Positions 13,960 through 21,105 of a DNA stretch of 24,868 nt are shown one piece after another (position 1 is the first letter of the stretch; each line of letters begins with the position of its first letter). The notes beneath the pieces are model-generated. The model worked only from the letters and a program-made list of their open reading frames with translations, was not told the origin of the DNA and searched no databases. Source of the DNA: a virus; IMG/VR virus record IMGVR_UViG_3300030329_000158, positions 1 through 24,868 of that record. One strand, written 5' to 3'. The position numbers and the translations under genes were made by a program.

Positions 13960-15330
13960 ATGACCCATGAAATTAAGCCAGGTGATTTTTATGACGATGA
14001 TCCAAACTTTTTACCTGCCCCTTGGCTGACTGATCCAGACTGGAGTCCTCCACCGCCACCTAAGCCAATGCCTCCATTTGAATTTAATCCAAACCCAGAG
14101 TTAGATTTCTTTCCTGAGCCAACAGAGAAACCTCGTGAAGTTAAACCATTTGGAACACGACCGTTTCCACATAACCCAGGCTGGCTTGATCCTCATGTGA
14201 ATCCCGATCCATTTAACCCTCCTACTCCACAGTATAATCCTTGGTATCACAATCCAAATGATCCTAATCCGAATTTTAGTCCGTGGAATGAAAATAATTT
14301 TACAGGTTTATCCCTACCTCAATATGCTCAACAAGCTCAACAAGGTAGGAATGGGGATACTAAGTTAGCTCACCTTACTGAAGGTGAGGTAGTTCTTCCT
14401 CGTGAAGTAGCAGCTAGGTTACAGTCACAGATTAGGAGTATTATGAATAAGCCTGATCTTTCGGAGCTAACTGTTGGTACAGGTAAGATCAATCCTGCAA
14501 CAGGACTCGAAGAGTTTTGGCAAAGTGGTTATCTATCCGATGAAGCTGATGAGTTTGGTAAAAAATCATACGCTCTTCATTGGTCTGATTATAAAAAGTT
14601 TAGTCACTATACAGAATATGGAACTAGAGCTCGTTCTTTAACTGGTAAATATAAAAAAGACGAATGGTGGGCAGATAAAGATATAATAAGTGGTGTAGGC
14701 AAGTTAGATCCTAAAGGGGATTTTACTGCACAAGAGCGTAAGGCTTATAAGGATCTAGCCCAGAGATACTTCTATGCTGAAACTCTAGGGTCAGGTATGT
14801 ATAAGCTACAACGTGACGAAAGGGGTAGAATGACTAATCTTCCAACAGAAGAAGGACTAAGAGTTTACGAAACGTTTGGTATGTACGCTGGTCCTAAACG
14901 TGATGACGAAAGCTGGACTGCTTATAGAAATCGTCAGGCGAAAGCGATACAAAGGAGCCGTAGGATAAAAGGACGCACAGCTGGAAGTTACTCTCATCAC
15001 AAGGCTAATCTTGCAAATGCACTTACTAGATGGGAAAAAAATAGAAACAAACGTTTAGAGAGAGAACTTGTTGCTAGACAAAAGGCTGAAGAAGAAGAAT
15101 TGATCCGTCAACATGAGATAGAGTTAGGTAAGCAGCGTGTACAAGAGATACGACTTAAGCGGTCACATGATATGACTATAGCTGCGCCTGAACAAGGGGC
15201 AATTACTGCTCGTGGTGAGCAGGTAGATACCGATAATCCAAAAGAATATACTGCACCAAAATATACAACACGCAGTAGAAGAAAACGATCATCAAAAGTT
15301 TCCAATGTTGGATTCTTTTTTAATATCTAA
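13960..15330 (+). CDS. Proline-rich putative virion protein with tape-measure-like motif
   Basis: This 456-residue protein has three parts. Residues 1-110 are Pro/Asn/Phe-rich with many NP and PPP units and are probably extended. Residues 132-152 read GDTKLAHLTEGEVVLPREVAA, which resembles the 'D-x-x-x-A-x-L-x-P/E-GE-x-V-x-P' signature near the C-termini of tape-measure and other tail proteins (from memory). The rest is charged, with a long helical stretch (about 340-410, rich in Arg/Lys/Glu) and a basic tail. AGGAG precedes the ATG. It sits before the portal, where T7 has virion assembly gene 7.3. A structural or ejected protein is likely but not proven. Confidence 0.6.
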   Translation: MTHEIKPGDFYDDDPNFLPAPWLTDPDWSPPPPPKPMPPFEFNPNPELDFFPEPTEKPREVKPFGTRPFPHNPGWLDPHVNPDPFNPPTPQYNPWYHNPNDPNPNFSPWNENNFTGLSLPQYAQQAQQGRNGDTKLAHLTEGEVVLPREVAARLQSQIRSIMNKPDLSELTVGTGKINPATGLEEFWQSGYLSDEADEFGKKSYALHWSDYKKFSHYTEYGTRARSLTGKYKKDEWWADKDIISGVGKLDPKGDFTAQERKAYKDLAQRYFYAETLGSGMYKLQRDERGRMTNLPTEEGLRVYETFGMYAGPKRDDESWTAYRNRQAKAIQRSRRIKGRTAGSYSHHKANLANALTRWEKNRNKRLERELVARQKAEEEELIRQHEIELGKQRVQEIRLKRSHDMTIAAPEQGAITARGEQVDTDNPKEYTAPKYTTRSRRKRSSKVSNVGFFFNI

Positions 15331-15341
15331 AGGAGATAACT

Positions 15342-15728
15342 ATGATAAGACCATTGAGAGTAAATGATTTTACTAATCCTGAAGAAGGATTTCCTCGGTC
15401 GGCTAGATTCTTTGGTGGAGGTTCAACGGTAGTTCCGGATAACTCCGAGGCTATGATGCGTATGATGCGTGAGCAGGATGCACGAAATGCGGAACTTAGT
15501 GCTGCACATCAAGAACGTATGATAGCTATGCAAGAAAGACAAGCTGAGATGGAGCGAGGAAATGTGTTAGCATTACAGAGACAAGAAGAAGAATTAAAAC
15601 TAGCTCAACAACGTATGGAAGACGAAGCTCAAGGTGAAGCTTTAGCTCAAGCTGTAGAAAGTGATCAGGATTATGATCAGATTATTACAGGATTCTATGG
15701 TGCACTAGGTGGAGAACGTCCTGAATGA
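15342..15728 (+). CDS. Coiled-coil protein upstream of portal, 128 aa
   Basis: AAGGAG precedes the ATG at 15342. Residues 1-34 are Gly/Pro/Arg-containing. Residues 36-105 form a long, nearly uninterrupted helix rich in Met, Gln, Glu and Arg with coiled-coil character (MMRMMREQDARNAEL onward). The short C-terminus ends YGALGGERPE. There are no membrane segments. It ends in an ATGA overlap with the portal gene, so the two are probably made in step. It may act in head assembly or the portal/tail region; no motif proves this. Confidence 0.7.
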   Translation: MIRPLRVNDFTNPEEGFPRSARFFGGGSTVVPDNSEAMMRMMREQDARNAELSAAHQERMIAMQERQAEMERGNVLALQRQEEELKLAQQRMEDEAQGEALAQAVESDQDYDQIITGFYGALGGERPE

Positions 15729-17371
15729 AAGAGAATACAATAAGAGAAAGATACGAGAAGCTTGATTCTAAGCGTACATCTAAACTAGAACGTGCAAGAT
15801 ATTGTGCTTCACTTTCGGTACCAAGTTTGTTACCTCCTAGTGGATGGACAGAAGAATCATCATTACCTCAACCTTTTAGTTCTGTTACTGCCCGTGGTGT
15901 TACAGCTATGGCTAGTCGAATGCTTAGTGCATTGCTTCCTCTTAATGATATGCCTTTCTTTAAGTTTGAATTGAACACAGGACTTGATCCTGATGATGAG
16001 ATTCGTGTTTACTTAGAGTCATTAAGCTATCAAGTATACAATAAACTATCATCCAAGAATCTTAGGGAAACTTTATATCAAGTACTTCAACATCTAATTG
16101 TTGTTGGTGATGTGTTACTTATTATGGAAGATGATTACTCCTATAGATTAATTCGTCTTGACCAGTTTGTAGTCCGACGTGATGTAAATGGAGAACCTAA
16201 AGAGATTATTCATTTAGATTTTGTAGCTAATAATAATAATGGTGACTTAGCTGATCATCTATATCACGATAGTACGGAGTATAATCGCACAGGATATGAA
16301 ACTATTTACTGCCGTTGTTGGAAAGACGAAGAGTCTGGTGTCTGGAAATGTCGTAAAGAAGATAATGACGGTAATCTTGTAGATGAAGGTGAGTGGTCTG
16401 TTAGTCCTTACGTCTGTCTTAGATGGGCAGGAGTGGCTGGAGAAAACTATGGTCGATCACACTGTGAAGATTTAATTGGTGATATCAAATCACTTGAAGC
16501 CTTTACTGAAGGTTTAATCTATGGTACTGCAGCAGCTACATCCTTCTGGGTGGGCATTGATCCTGCGGGTATCACAGAAATAGATGACATTCATGATGCT
16601 CACAAGGGTGCGTTTGTTCCTGCAAGACAGCAAGATGTGTTTACTATATCACCAGCTGCTACTATGACACCACAGCTACAGGCTACACAAGCAGGTGTAG
16701 AATCTATGCGTCGAGAGATAGGACAAGCGTTCTTACTTAACTCCGCTAGTATCCCTGAAGGTGAGCGTGTTACAGCTACAGCTGTTCGGGCTATTGGACA
16801 AGAACTAGAGAACGTATTAGGTGGGGCATTCTCATCTATTGCTCGAAGTTTAATGAAACCTATTGTTTCACGTGCTATCTACATGATGTTAGATGATCGT
16901 GAAATAGATCCTCGTATGGAAGCTGAGTTTACAGAAGATGGAGAACTCACTGTTGAAATCGTTACAGGTCTACAAGCTCTATCAAGAGATGCTGATCTTA
17001 CTAAACTCATGCAGATGGGTGAGATGGTACGTAACTTACCTGAGCCAGCGGTTGCTAACTTTAAGTGGGAATCCTATGGTCGGGCTCTAATTTCATCACT
17101 TGGGTTTAATCCAGACAACTGGATCAAATCAGCTGAGGCACTTAAACAAGAACAGATGATACAACAGCAGGAAGAGATGGCTATGCAGCAACAGATGATG
17201 CAACAACAAGGCAATGCTGAGTTAATTCAACAGGCAACTGCACAAGAATTACAACAAGCAGGTGGTCAAGGTGTTCAAGAACTTCTGGAGAATGTAGAGG
17301 CTGGTAGTCCAGTCCCTCAAGAAGCTGATGCTTTACCTCCTGAGATAGCACAGATGATGGGAGGTATGTAA
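15725..17371 (+). CDS. Portal (head-to-tail connector) protein, T7 gp8-like
   Basis: This 548-residue protein (T7 gp8 has 536) forms the dodecameric ring at the capsid vertex through which DNA is packaged and ejected. The N-terminus RERYEKLDSKRTSKLERARYCASLSVPSLLPP is typical of the family, followed by GVTAMASRMLSALLP, QVLQHLIVVGDVLLI near 115, YGRSHCEDLIGDIKSLE near 240 and RVTATAVRAIGQELENVLGGAFS near 345-368 (the clip/stem region). The tail (about 475-520) is rich in Gln and Met. ATGA couples it to the coiled-coil gene and TAATG to the next. The following cassette separates it from the scaffold gene, which T7 places directly after. Confidence 0.95.
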   Translation: MKENTIRERYEKLDSKRTSKLERARYCASLSVPSLLPPSGWTEESSLPQPFSSVTARGVTAMASRMLSALLPLNDMPFFKFELNTGLDPDDEIRVYLESLSYQVYNKLSSKNLRETLYQVLQHLIVVGDVLLIMEDDYSYRLIRLDQFVVRRDVNGEPKEIIHLDFVANNNNGDLADHLYHDSTEYNRTGYETIYCRCWKDEESGVWKCRKEDNDGNLVDEGEWSVSPYVCLRWAGVAGENYGRSHCEDLIGDIKSLEAFTEGLIYGTAAATSFWVGIDPAGITEIDDIHDAHKGAFVPARQQDVFTISPAATMTPQLQATQAGVESMRREIGQAFLLNSASIPEGERVTATAVRAIGQELENVLGGAFSSIARSLMKPIVSRAIYMMLDDREIDPRMEAEFTEDGELTVEIVTGLQALSRDADLTKLMQMGEMVRNLPEPAVANFKWESYGRALISSLGFNPDNWIKSAEALKQEQMIQQQEEMAMQQQMMQQQGNAELIQQATAQELQQAGGQGVQELLENVEAGSPVPQEADALPPEIAQMMGGM

Positions 17372-17964
17372 TGACATATACACAAGTACTTAAAACAGGA
17401 GTTGTTACTAGCGGTAAAGGCGGTATCAGTGGTGGTGGATTCTCAATTACTCCTGATGGTAGTTCTGAAGGTGGTGGCGGACCTGATACTGGTGAATCAG
17501 ATGACTTTACTTATGTTACGATTACAGACACAAATACATTTGGATCAAGTGATTTAGGTTCTAGTGCTATACCTGTCTTCGATCTCCCTACTACTGTAGA
17601 TATTTCACAGAATAAAGGAATGTTATGGACTATCGAGACTGTAACCAAACTATCGTCAGATCCAGGAACAGTACCTGTATTTCTAGAGGTAAGTCATGAT
17701 GGTACAAACTGGTCTAGTTACACAGACTCTGCAACTACTCATAAAATTACTGTACTTGCAGACTTAGATTTAACTAGACCTGATGGTACTGTTGAAGTCC
17801 TCTGGGTAAATACAGAAGATATGAGATTTCCACAATATCGATTTGGTTTTAATTCAGGTGGAGTAAATCTTGATGGATATGCGTTTAAATTGGGATATAC
17901 CTTTGTAGATAAATGGGTAGATCCTGCTAAATATAGGAAATGGCTTACGAAGCCTGGAGAATAG
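17371..17964 (+). CDS. Beta-rich putative virion protein, paralogue A
   Basis: This 197-residue protein begins by TAATG overlap with the portal gene. The N-terminal 45 residues are Gly/Ser-rich and flexible. The rest is a beta-rich domain with FLEVSHDGTNWSSY (104-117) and YRFGFNSGGVNLDG (156-169). The next gene has the same two blocks at matching spacing (FMEVSADGTNFS and FRIGINSAGLNLGSG), so the two are tandem paralogues. The Gly-rich arm and a C-terminal extension of about 22 residues distinguish this copy. The EVS-DGTNW pattern is common in phage appendage proteins. Decoration protein or head fibre is the best guess. Confidence 0.65.
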   Translation: MTYTQVLKTGVVTSGKGGISGGGFSITPDGSSEGGGGPDTGESDDFTYVTITDTNTFGSSDLGSSAIPVFDLPTTVDISQNKGMLWTIETVTKLSSDPGTVPVFLEVSHDGTNWSSYTDSATTHKITVLADLDLTRPDGTVEVLWVNTEDMRFPQYRFGFNSGGVNLDGYAFKLGYTFVDKWVDPAKYRKWLTKPGE

Positions 17965-17973
17965 GAGTAGTTT

Positions 17974-18426
17974 ATGGCACACAGTGCGTATGAAGTATTG
18001 AATAAAGCGTGGACTACTACTACCACGTCTAATGGTAAATGGAAATATCGAACACTTGGGCAGTCTGATGGTAGTCATACGACAAACACATTAGTTACTC
18101 CTGCTATTGATAGTACAGCAAAGCTAAGCGGTAACAAGATATTAGTCTATCTTGTAATTAATGCAGTCGCCTCTGATGTTGCTGCTGATATGTTCATGGA
18201 GGTTAGTGCTGATGGTACTAATTTTTCTGCACATCATGGAACAGGAACAAACTATATAACAGTGTCTAGTGATATCGAACCAAACTCTGGTACTGTTACT
18301 AAGGTGTATATGGTAGATCTTACCTCTTATACTGTACCTTATTTCCGAATAGGAATTAATTCTGCTGGTCTCAACTTAGGTTCCGGCTTTAAATGTCAAT
18401 TAGGATTTGCATATCCAGTAACTTAA
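17974..18426 (+). CDS. Beta-rich putative virion protein, paralogue B
   Basis: This 150-residue protein has AGGAG upstream of the ATG. Beta-rich throughout, it carries FMEVSADGTNFS (74-85) and YFRIGINSAGLNLGSG (123-138) in common with the preceding gene. It lacks that gene's Gly-rich N-terminal arm and C-terminal extension, so it is the minimal form of the domain. No signal peptide or catalytic motif is present. It is probably a virion surface subunit; the role is inferred from its place between portal and scaffold. Confidence 0.65.
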   Translation: MAHSAYEVLNKAWTTTTTSNGKWKYRTLGQSDGSHTTNTLVTPAIDSTAKLSGNKILVYLVINAVASDVAADMFMEVSADGTNFSAHHGTGTNYITVSSDIEPNSGTVTKVYMVDLTSYTVPYFRIGINSAGLNLGSGFKCQLGFAYPVT

Positions 18427-18436
18427 GGGAGATACA

Positions 18437-18718
18437 ATGGCGAAATATACTAAGGCTGCAGCGGTCACAGCTCATGATTCAACTGACCAATCTATAGATA
18501 CTATAAACGGTACAGCAATAGATGCTATCTATATAGGTGGTGCAGGTAATGTACATATGCAGCTTAGTGGTGACTCTTCAGCTGTATTGTTCAAGAATAT
18601 GCTTGCAGGTACTATTTATCCTTTATCTGCAAAACTTATCAAGGCAAGTGCCAGTACTGCCAATGAAACAACAGCTACAGATATCGTAGCATTAGATACT
18701 GGCAAAAGATATGTCTAA
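18437..18718 (+). CDS. Small beta-rich protein, minimal form of the split domain
   Basis: This 93-residue protein is preceded by GGGAG. It starts AKYTKAAAVTAHDSTD and contains IDAIYIGGAGNVHMQLSGDSS, then AGTIYPLSAKLIKASAS and TATDIVALDTGK. The next gene has the same opening (KKFTQAYSITPHDS, DAYYVGSGNF) and closing (VGQIIHESPTIIRNSG, ASDIVGLKE) with a large domain between, so this is the uninterrupted version. It is probably a small beta-sandwich on the virion. Its stop overlaps the next start. Confidence 0.7.
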   Translation: MAKYTKAAAVTAHDSTDQSIDTINGTAIDAIYIGGAGNVHMQLSGDSSAVLFKNMLAGTIYPLSAKLIKASASTANETTATDIVALDTGKRYV

Positions 18719-19679
18719 GAAGTTTACTCAAGCATATTCGATTACACCACATGATTCGAACGAAATCGATCCTCGTCCGGATGCATATTATGTAGGTAGT
18801 GGAAACTTTACTGATGATCACGATTCATGGGATACCCCTAAGATACACTTAAGAGGTGGAGTAGGGATGACATCGTTAAGTGGTAATATGACTGCCTGGG
18901 CTCATGCTGATGGAGATAGAAGTTCTTTACAGCCTGATAGCATGGGTGATATATCTTTAGTAACAGGTACTGCAGAAACAAATATGGTAAACTATGTTCA
19001 CTTTACTGCTGCTACTTCTTTTATGCAAATAGATGACCATGCCGATTTCAATATAGGTACTAGTGACTTTGAAATGATGGCTGTTGTTCGGTTTGAGGAT
19101 AATGGTAATGCATATCAACATATAGCAGCTAGAGATAAGGGAAACAATAACTGGTCATGGCTAAGAGTATCCGGTGCTCATGCCGATGCAGGTAAGATTA
19201 AATTTTCTCTTGATGGTACAGATCCTAAATCAGATACAGCAGTGCCTTTAGATACTTGGGTTATTTTAGGTGTAAGGCGTTACAATGATGATATAATGCT
19301 ATACCGAAACGGAGTAGACGACATGAGTTCTGCTGTTACTAACGCTGCTGATTTAGATGATGATGATGATGATCACTTTATGATCGGCTGTATACATAAT
19401 GGAAGCGACCACGTTCAATCTTTACAAGGAGATATGGCAGAGTTTATATTTTGGGAAAAAAGTTTAAGTGCTAGTGATAGGGCTACATTTGTTCAAAGAT
19501 TACAAGATAGATACTTTAATCCACAAAGAGCTAAGATGATTACTTGTACAGATCCTTCTGATGCAGGTACTTATATTATAAAGTATCCTCAAGTGGGTCA
19601 AATTATTCATGAGAGTCCTACCATTATACGAAATAGTGGTACAGGGGCATCAGATATCGTAGGTTTAAAGGAGCAGTAA
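18711..19679 (+). CDS. Putative adhesin/decoration protein with LamG-like insert
   Basis: In this 322-residue protein, residues 1-33 and about 275-322 correspond to the two halves of the 93-residue protein before it. Between them, about 90-270, lies a concanavalin-A/LamG-like jelly-roll pattern: FTAATSFMQIDDHADFNIG, FEMMAVVRFED, WSWLRVS, KIKFSLDG, TWVILGVRRYNDDIMLYRNG, DHFMIGCIHNG and GDMAEFIFWEKSLSASDRATFVQRL. LamG folds often bind carbohydrate, which suggests adhesion to host glycans or particles. A run of six Asp (about 205-211) falls in a loop. There is no clear SD, so it is probably coupled to the preceding gene, which it overlaps by eight bases. Confidence 0.7.
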   Translation: MSKKFTQAYSITPHDSNEIDPRPDAYYVGSGNFTDDHDSWDTPKIHLRGGVGMTSLSGNMTAWAHADGDRSSLQPDSMGDISLVTGTAETNMVNYVHFTAATSFMQIDDHADFNIGTSDFEMMAVVRFEDNGNAYQHIAARDKGNNNWSWLRVSGAHADAGKIKFSLDGTDPKSDTAVPLDTWVILGVRRYNDDIMLYRNGVDDMSSAVTNAADLDDDDDDHFMIGCIHNGSDHVQSLQGDMAEFIFWEKSLSASDRATFVQRLQDRYFNPQRAKMITCTDPSDAGTYIIKYPQVGQIIHESPTIIRNSGTGASDIVGLKEQ

Positions 19680-19680
19680 C

Positions 19681-19917
19681 ATGTCACCACAAGATCCATG
19701 GGAAACACACAACGGAGGTACTAACGGCTGGGCAGAATATAAACGACTAGTAATTAATGAGCTTGAGCGAGCTAATCACAGGCTAGATATGATGGATAAA
19801 CGGTTAGGCAGAATGGAAAAACATATTACAATATTGCAAACTAAAGCAGCTGCTTGGGCAGCAGGGTTAGCAATAACAATTTCTGGAGGGATGACCCTCC
19901 TCTTCAAATTCTTTTGA
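19681..19917 (+). CDS. Coiled-coil plus membrane-anchor protein, holin-like
   Basis: In this 78-residue protein, residues 19-52 form an amphipathic helix (EYKRLVINELERANHRLDMMDKRLGRMEKHI) with coiled-coil spacing. Residues 54-78 form a C-terminal membrane segment (AAAWAAGLAITISGGMTLLFKFF). The layout matches XhlA/holin-type phage proteins from Gram-negative and Gram-positive phages. It might be a holin or membrane anchor; no endolysin is recognised nearby, so the role is open. AAGGAG precedes the ATG. A GC hairpin lies in its last codons. Confidence 0.65.
   Translation: MSPQDPWETHNGGTNGWAEYKRLVINELERANHRLDMMDKRLGRMEKHITILQTKAAAWAAGLAITISGGMTLLFKFF
19885..19900 (+). other. Perfect GC hairpin at the end of the holin-like gene
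   Basis: GGAGGG (19885-19890), loop ATGA, CCCTCC (19895-19900), then a T-rich but broken tail (TCTTCAAATTCTTTT). It lies inside the coding region just before the scaffold gene. It could be a weak terminator or a processing site that separates scaffold mRNA from the upstream cassette. Confidence 0.45.
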
Positions 19918-19953
19918 CTCTGGGGAACAGAACAATCTTAAGGAGAAAACACA

Positions 19954-20937
19954 ATGGCAGAACAGCAAAATTTAGATTATCAACAAGAAACAACATTTAG
20001 TGCAGAGAATAGTACAACTCCTGGGGCAGTGCCGACAGCAGATCCAACGGCTGAGCAGATGGCTCAAATGGCAACGTCGCAAACAGCGATGCCGGAAGAT
20101 GCGAACGCGCTACGGGAACGTGCAGCATTCGAAACATACGTCCAAAATAGTGGAGATCAAATACCGCCTAACTTCAAGGACGCTGGGGCGTGGTTTGATT
20201 CACTCAAAGAAGCCCAGAAAAAATATACGCAAGGGCAACAGGAGATCGCAGATCTAAAAAGGACATATGCAGAGAACGCTGCAGAGAATCCTAACTATGC
20301 TCCTCAACAAGAAGCACCAGCTCCTGAACCTGTACAACCGACAGGTGATGAACAGCTTAGGATTCCTTCTGTTGATGAGACTCCCACACCTGAGGGACAG
20401 CCTACCACATCTCTTAGTCAAGAAGACTGGGATAAATGGGGTATGGAAATTGCTATCAAAGGAGATCTTACACCAGAGTCTCGTAATGAGATTAAGTCCT
20501 ATGGCTTTACTGATAAGATGGTGGATGATTTACTTGGTGCTCAGCAAGCTAAGATGCGTGAAGCATACTCAGAAGCTACTAAGGTAGTAGGCAGTAAGGA
20601 AAGATTAGATACTATCTTTGACTGGGCTGCTAAAAATCTATCAAAAGATGAGCAAGCACAGATTAATGTAGGTCTTTCAGGTCCTGCATATGAAATTACA
20701 CTCAGAGGTTTGGCAAATACATATGACCAATCCACTGAATCTAAACGAACAAACGAACCAGCAAGAACGCCAGGGCTAGAGCCATCCGCTGTAGCTTATG
20801 ATGGTACTGTTGGTTATCAAACTAAGCGTGAATTCTACGCTGATCGAAATAATCCTAGATTTACTACGGATAGGAATTTCAGACAGGCAGTGGAAGGACG
20901 CATGGTTAAAACAGACTTTAATAATTTACCCGCTTAG
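19954..20937 (+). CDS. Scaffold (capsid assembly) protein, T7 gp9-like
   Basis: This 327-residue protein (T7 gp9 has 307) guides prohead assembly and then leaves. It is acidic, Gln/Glu/Pro-rich and low in aromatic residues, with a helical middle (about 165-245). The C-terminus (VGYQTKREFYADRNNPRFTTDRNFRQAVEGRM) matches the family's usual YxS/TK-x-x-F/M...DPRY-x-T-D-x-x-FR-x-x-V pattern, the part that touches the capsid. TAAGGAG precedes the ATG. It sits immediately upstream of the capsid gene with its structured leader. Confidence 0.9.
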   Translation: MAEQQNLDYQQETTFSAENSTTPGAVPTADPTAEQMAQMATSQTAMPEDANALRERAAFETYVQNSGDQIPPNFKDAGAWFDSLKEAQKKYTQGQQEIADLKRTYAENAAENPNYAPQQEAPAPEPVQPTGDEQLRIPSVDETPTPEGQPTTSLSQEDWDKWGMEIAIKGDLTPESRNEIKSYGFTDKMVDDLLGAQQAKMREAYSEATKVVGSKERLDTIFDWAAKNLSKDEQAQINVGLSGPAYEITLRGLANTYDQSTESKRTNEPARTPGLEPSAVAYDGTVGYQTKREFYADRNNPRFTTDRNFRQAVEGRMVKTDFNNLPA

Positions 20938-21105
20938 CCAGACAGTCTAAGTAGGTAAGCTGATAGCGTGTGGAGAATCCCCCCGAAAGGACATGGGACT
21001 CTACTGGAAGGAAGCACCATAGAATAGAACTCCGTTAAGGAATAATTTAGAACTATGTAACGAAACTGTCATTAGTTTATTATTTTAATACAAGGAGAAA
21101 TTACT
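20938..21105 (+). ncRNA. Structured leader between scaffold and capsid genes
   Basis: The 168-nt gap has no gene but several nested pairings. A closing stem, GACAGT (20941-20946) with ACTGTC (21065-21070), encloses three arms: GCT/AGC (20959-20967); a larger arm, GTGGAG (20970-20975) with CTCTAC (20999-21004), continued by CCC (20979-20981) with GGG (20995-20997) and capped near CC-GAAA-GG (20983-20990); and CGTTA (21033-21037) with TAACG (21058-21062). The capsid SD (AAGGAG) lies downstream, outside the closing stem. It is probably a translation- or stability-tuning leader or an RNase III target. I found no match to a riboswitch I know. Confidence 0.45.

Noticed and set aside
19354-19374. 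GAT triplet repeat in the LamG-type gene as a phase-variable tract
   Set aside because: Triplet changes keep the frame, so it cannot switch the gene off; it only changes an Asp run in a loop.
20959-20990. CTGATAG ... CGAAAGG, looking like a hammerhead ribozyme core
   Set aside because: The core should be CTGATGA, a proper stem II between the two core segments is missing, and no cleavage-site stem fits.
20938-21105. Possible tRNA in the capsid leader
   Set aside because: No T-arm GTTCRA motif, no 7-bp acceptor stem and no cloverleaf can be built.
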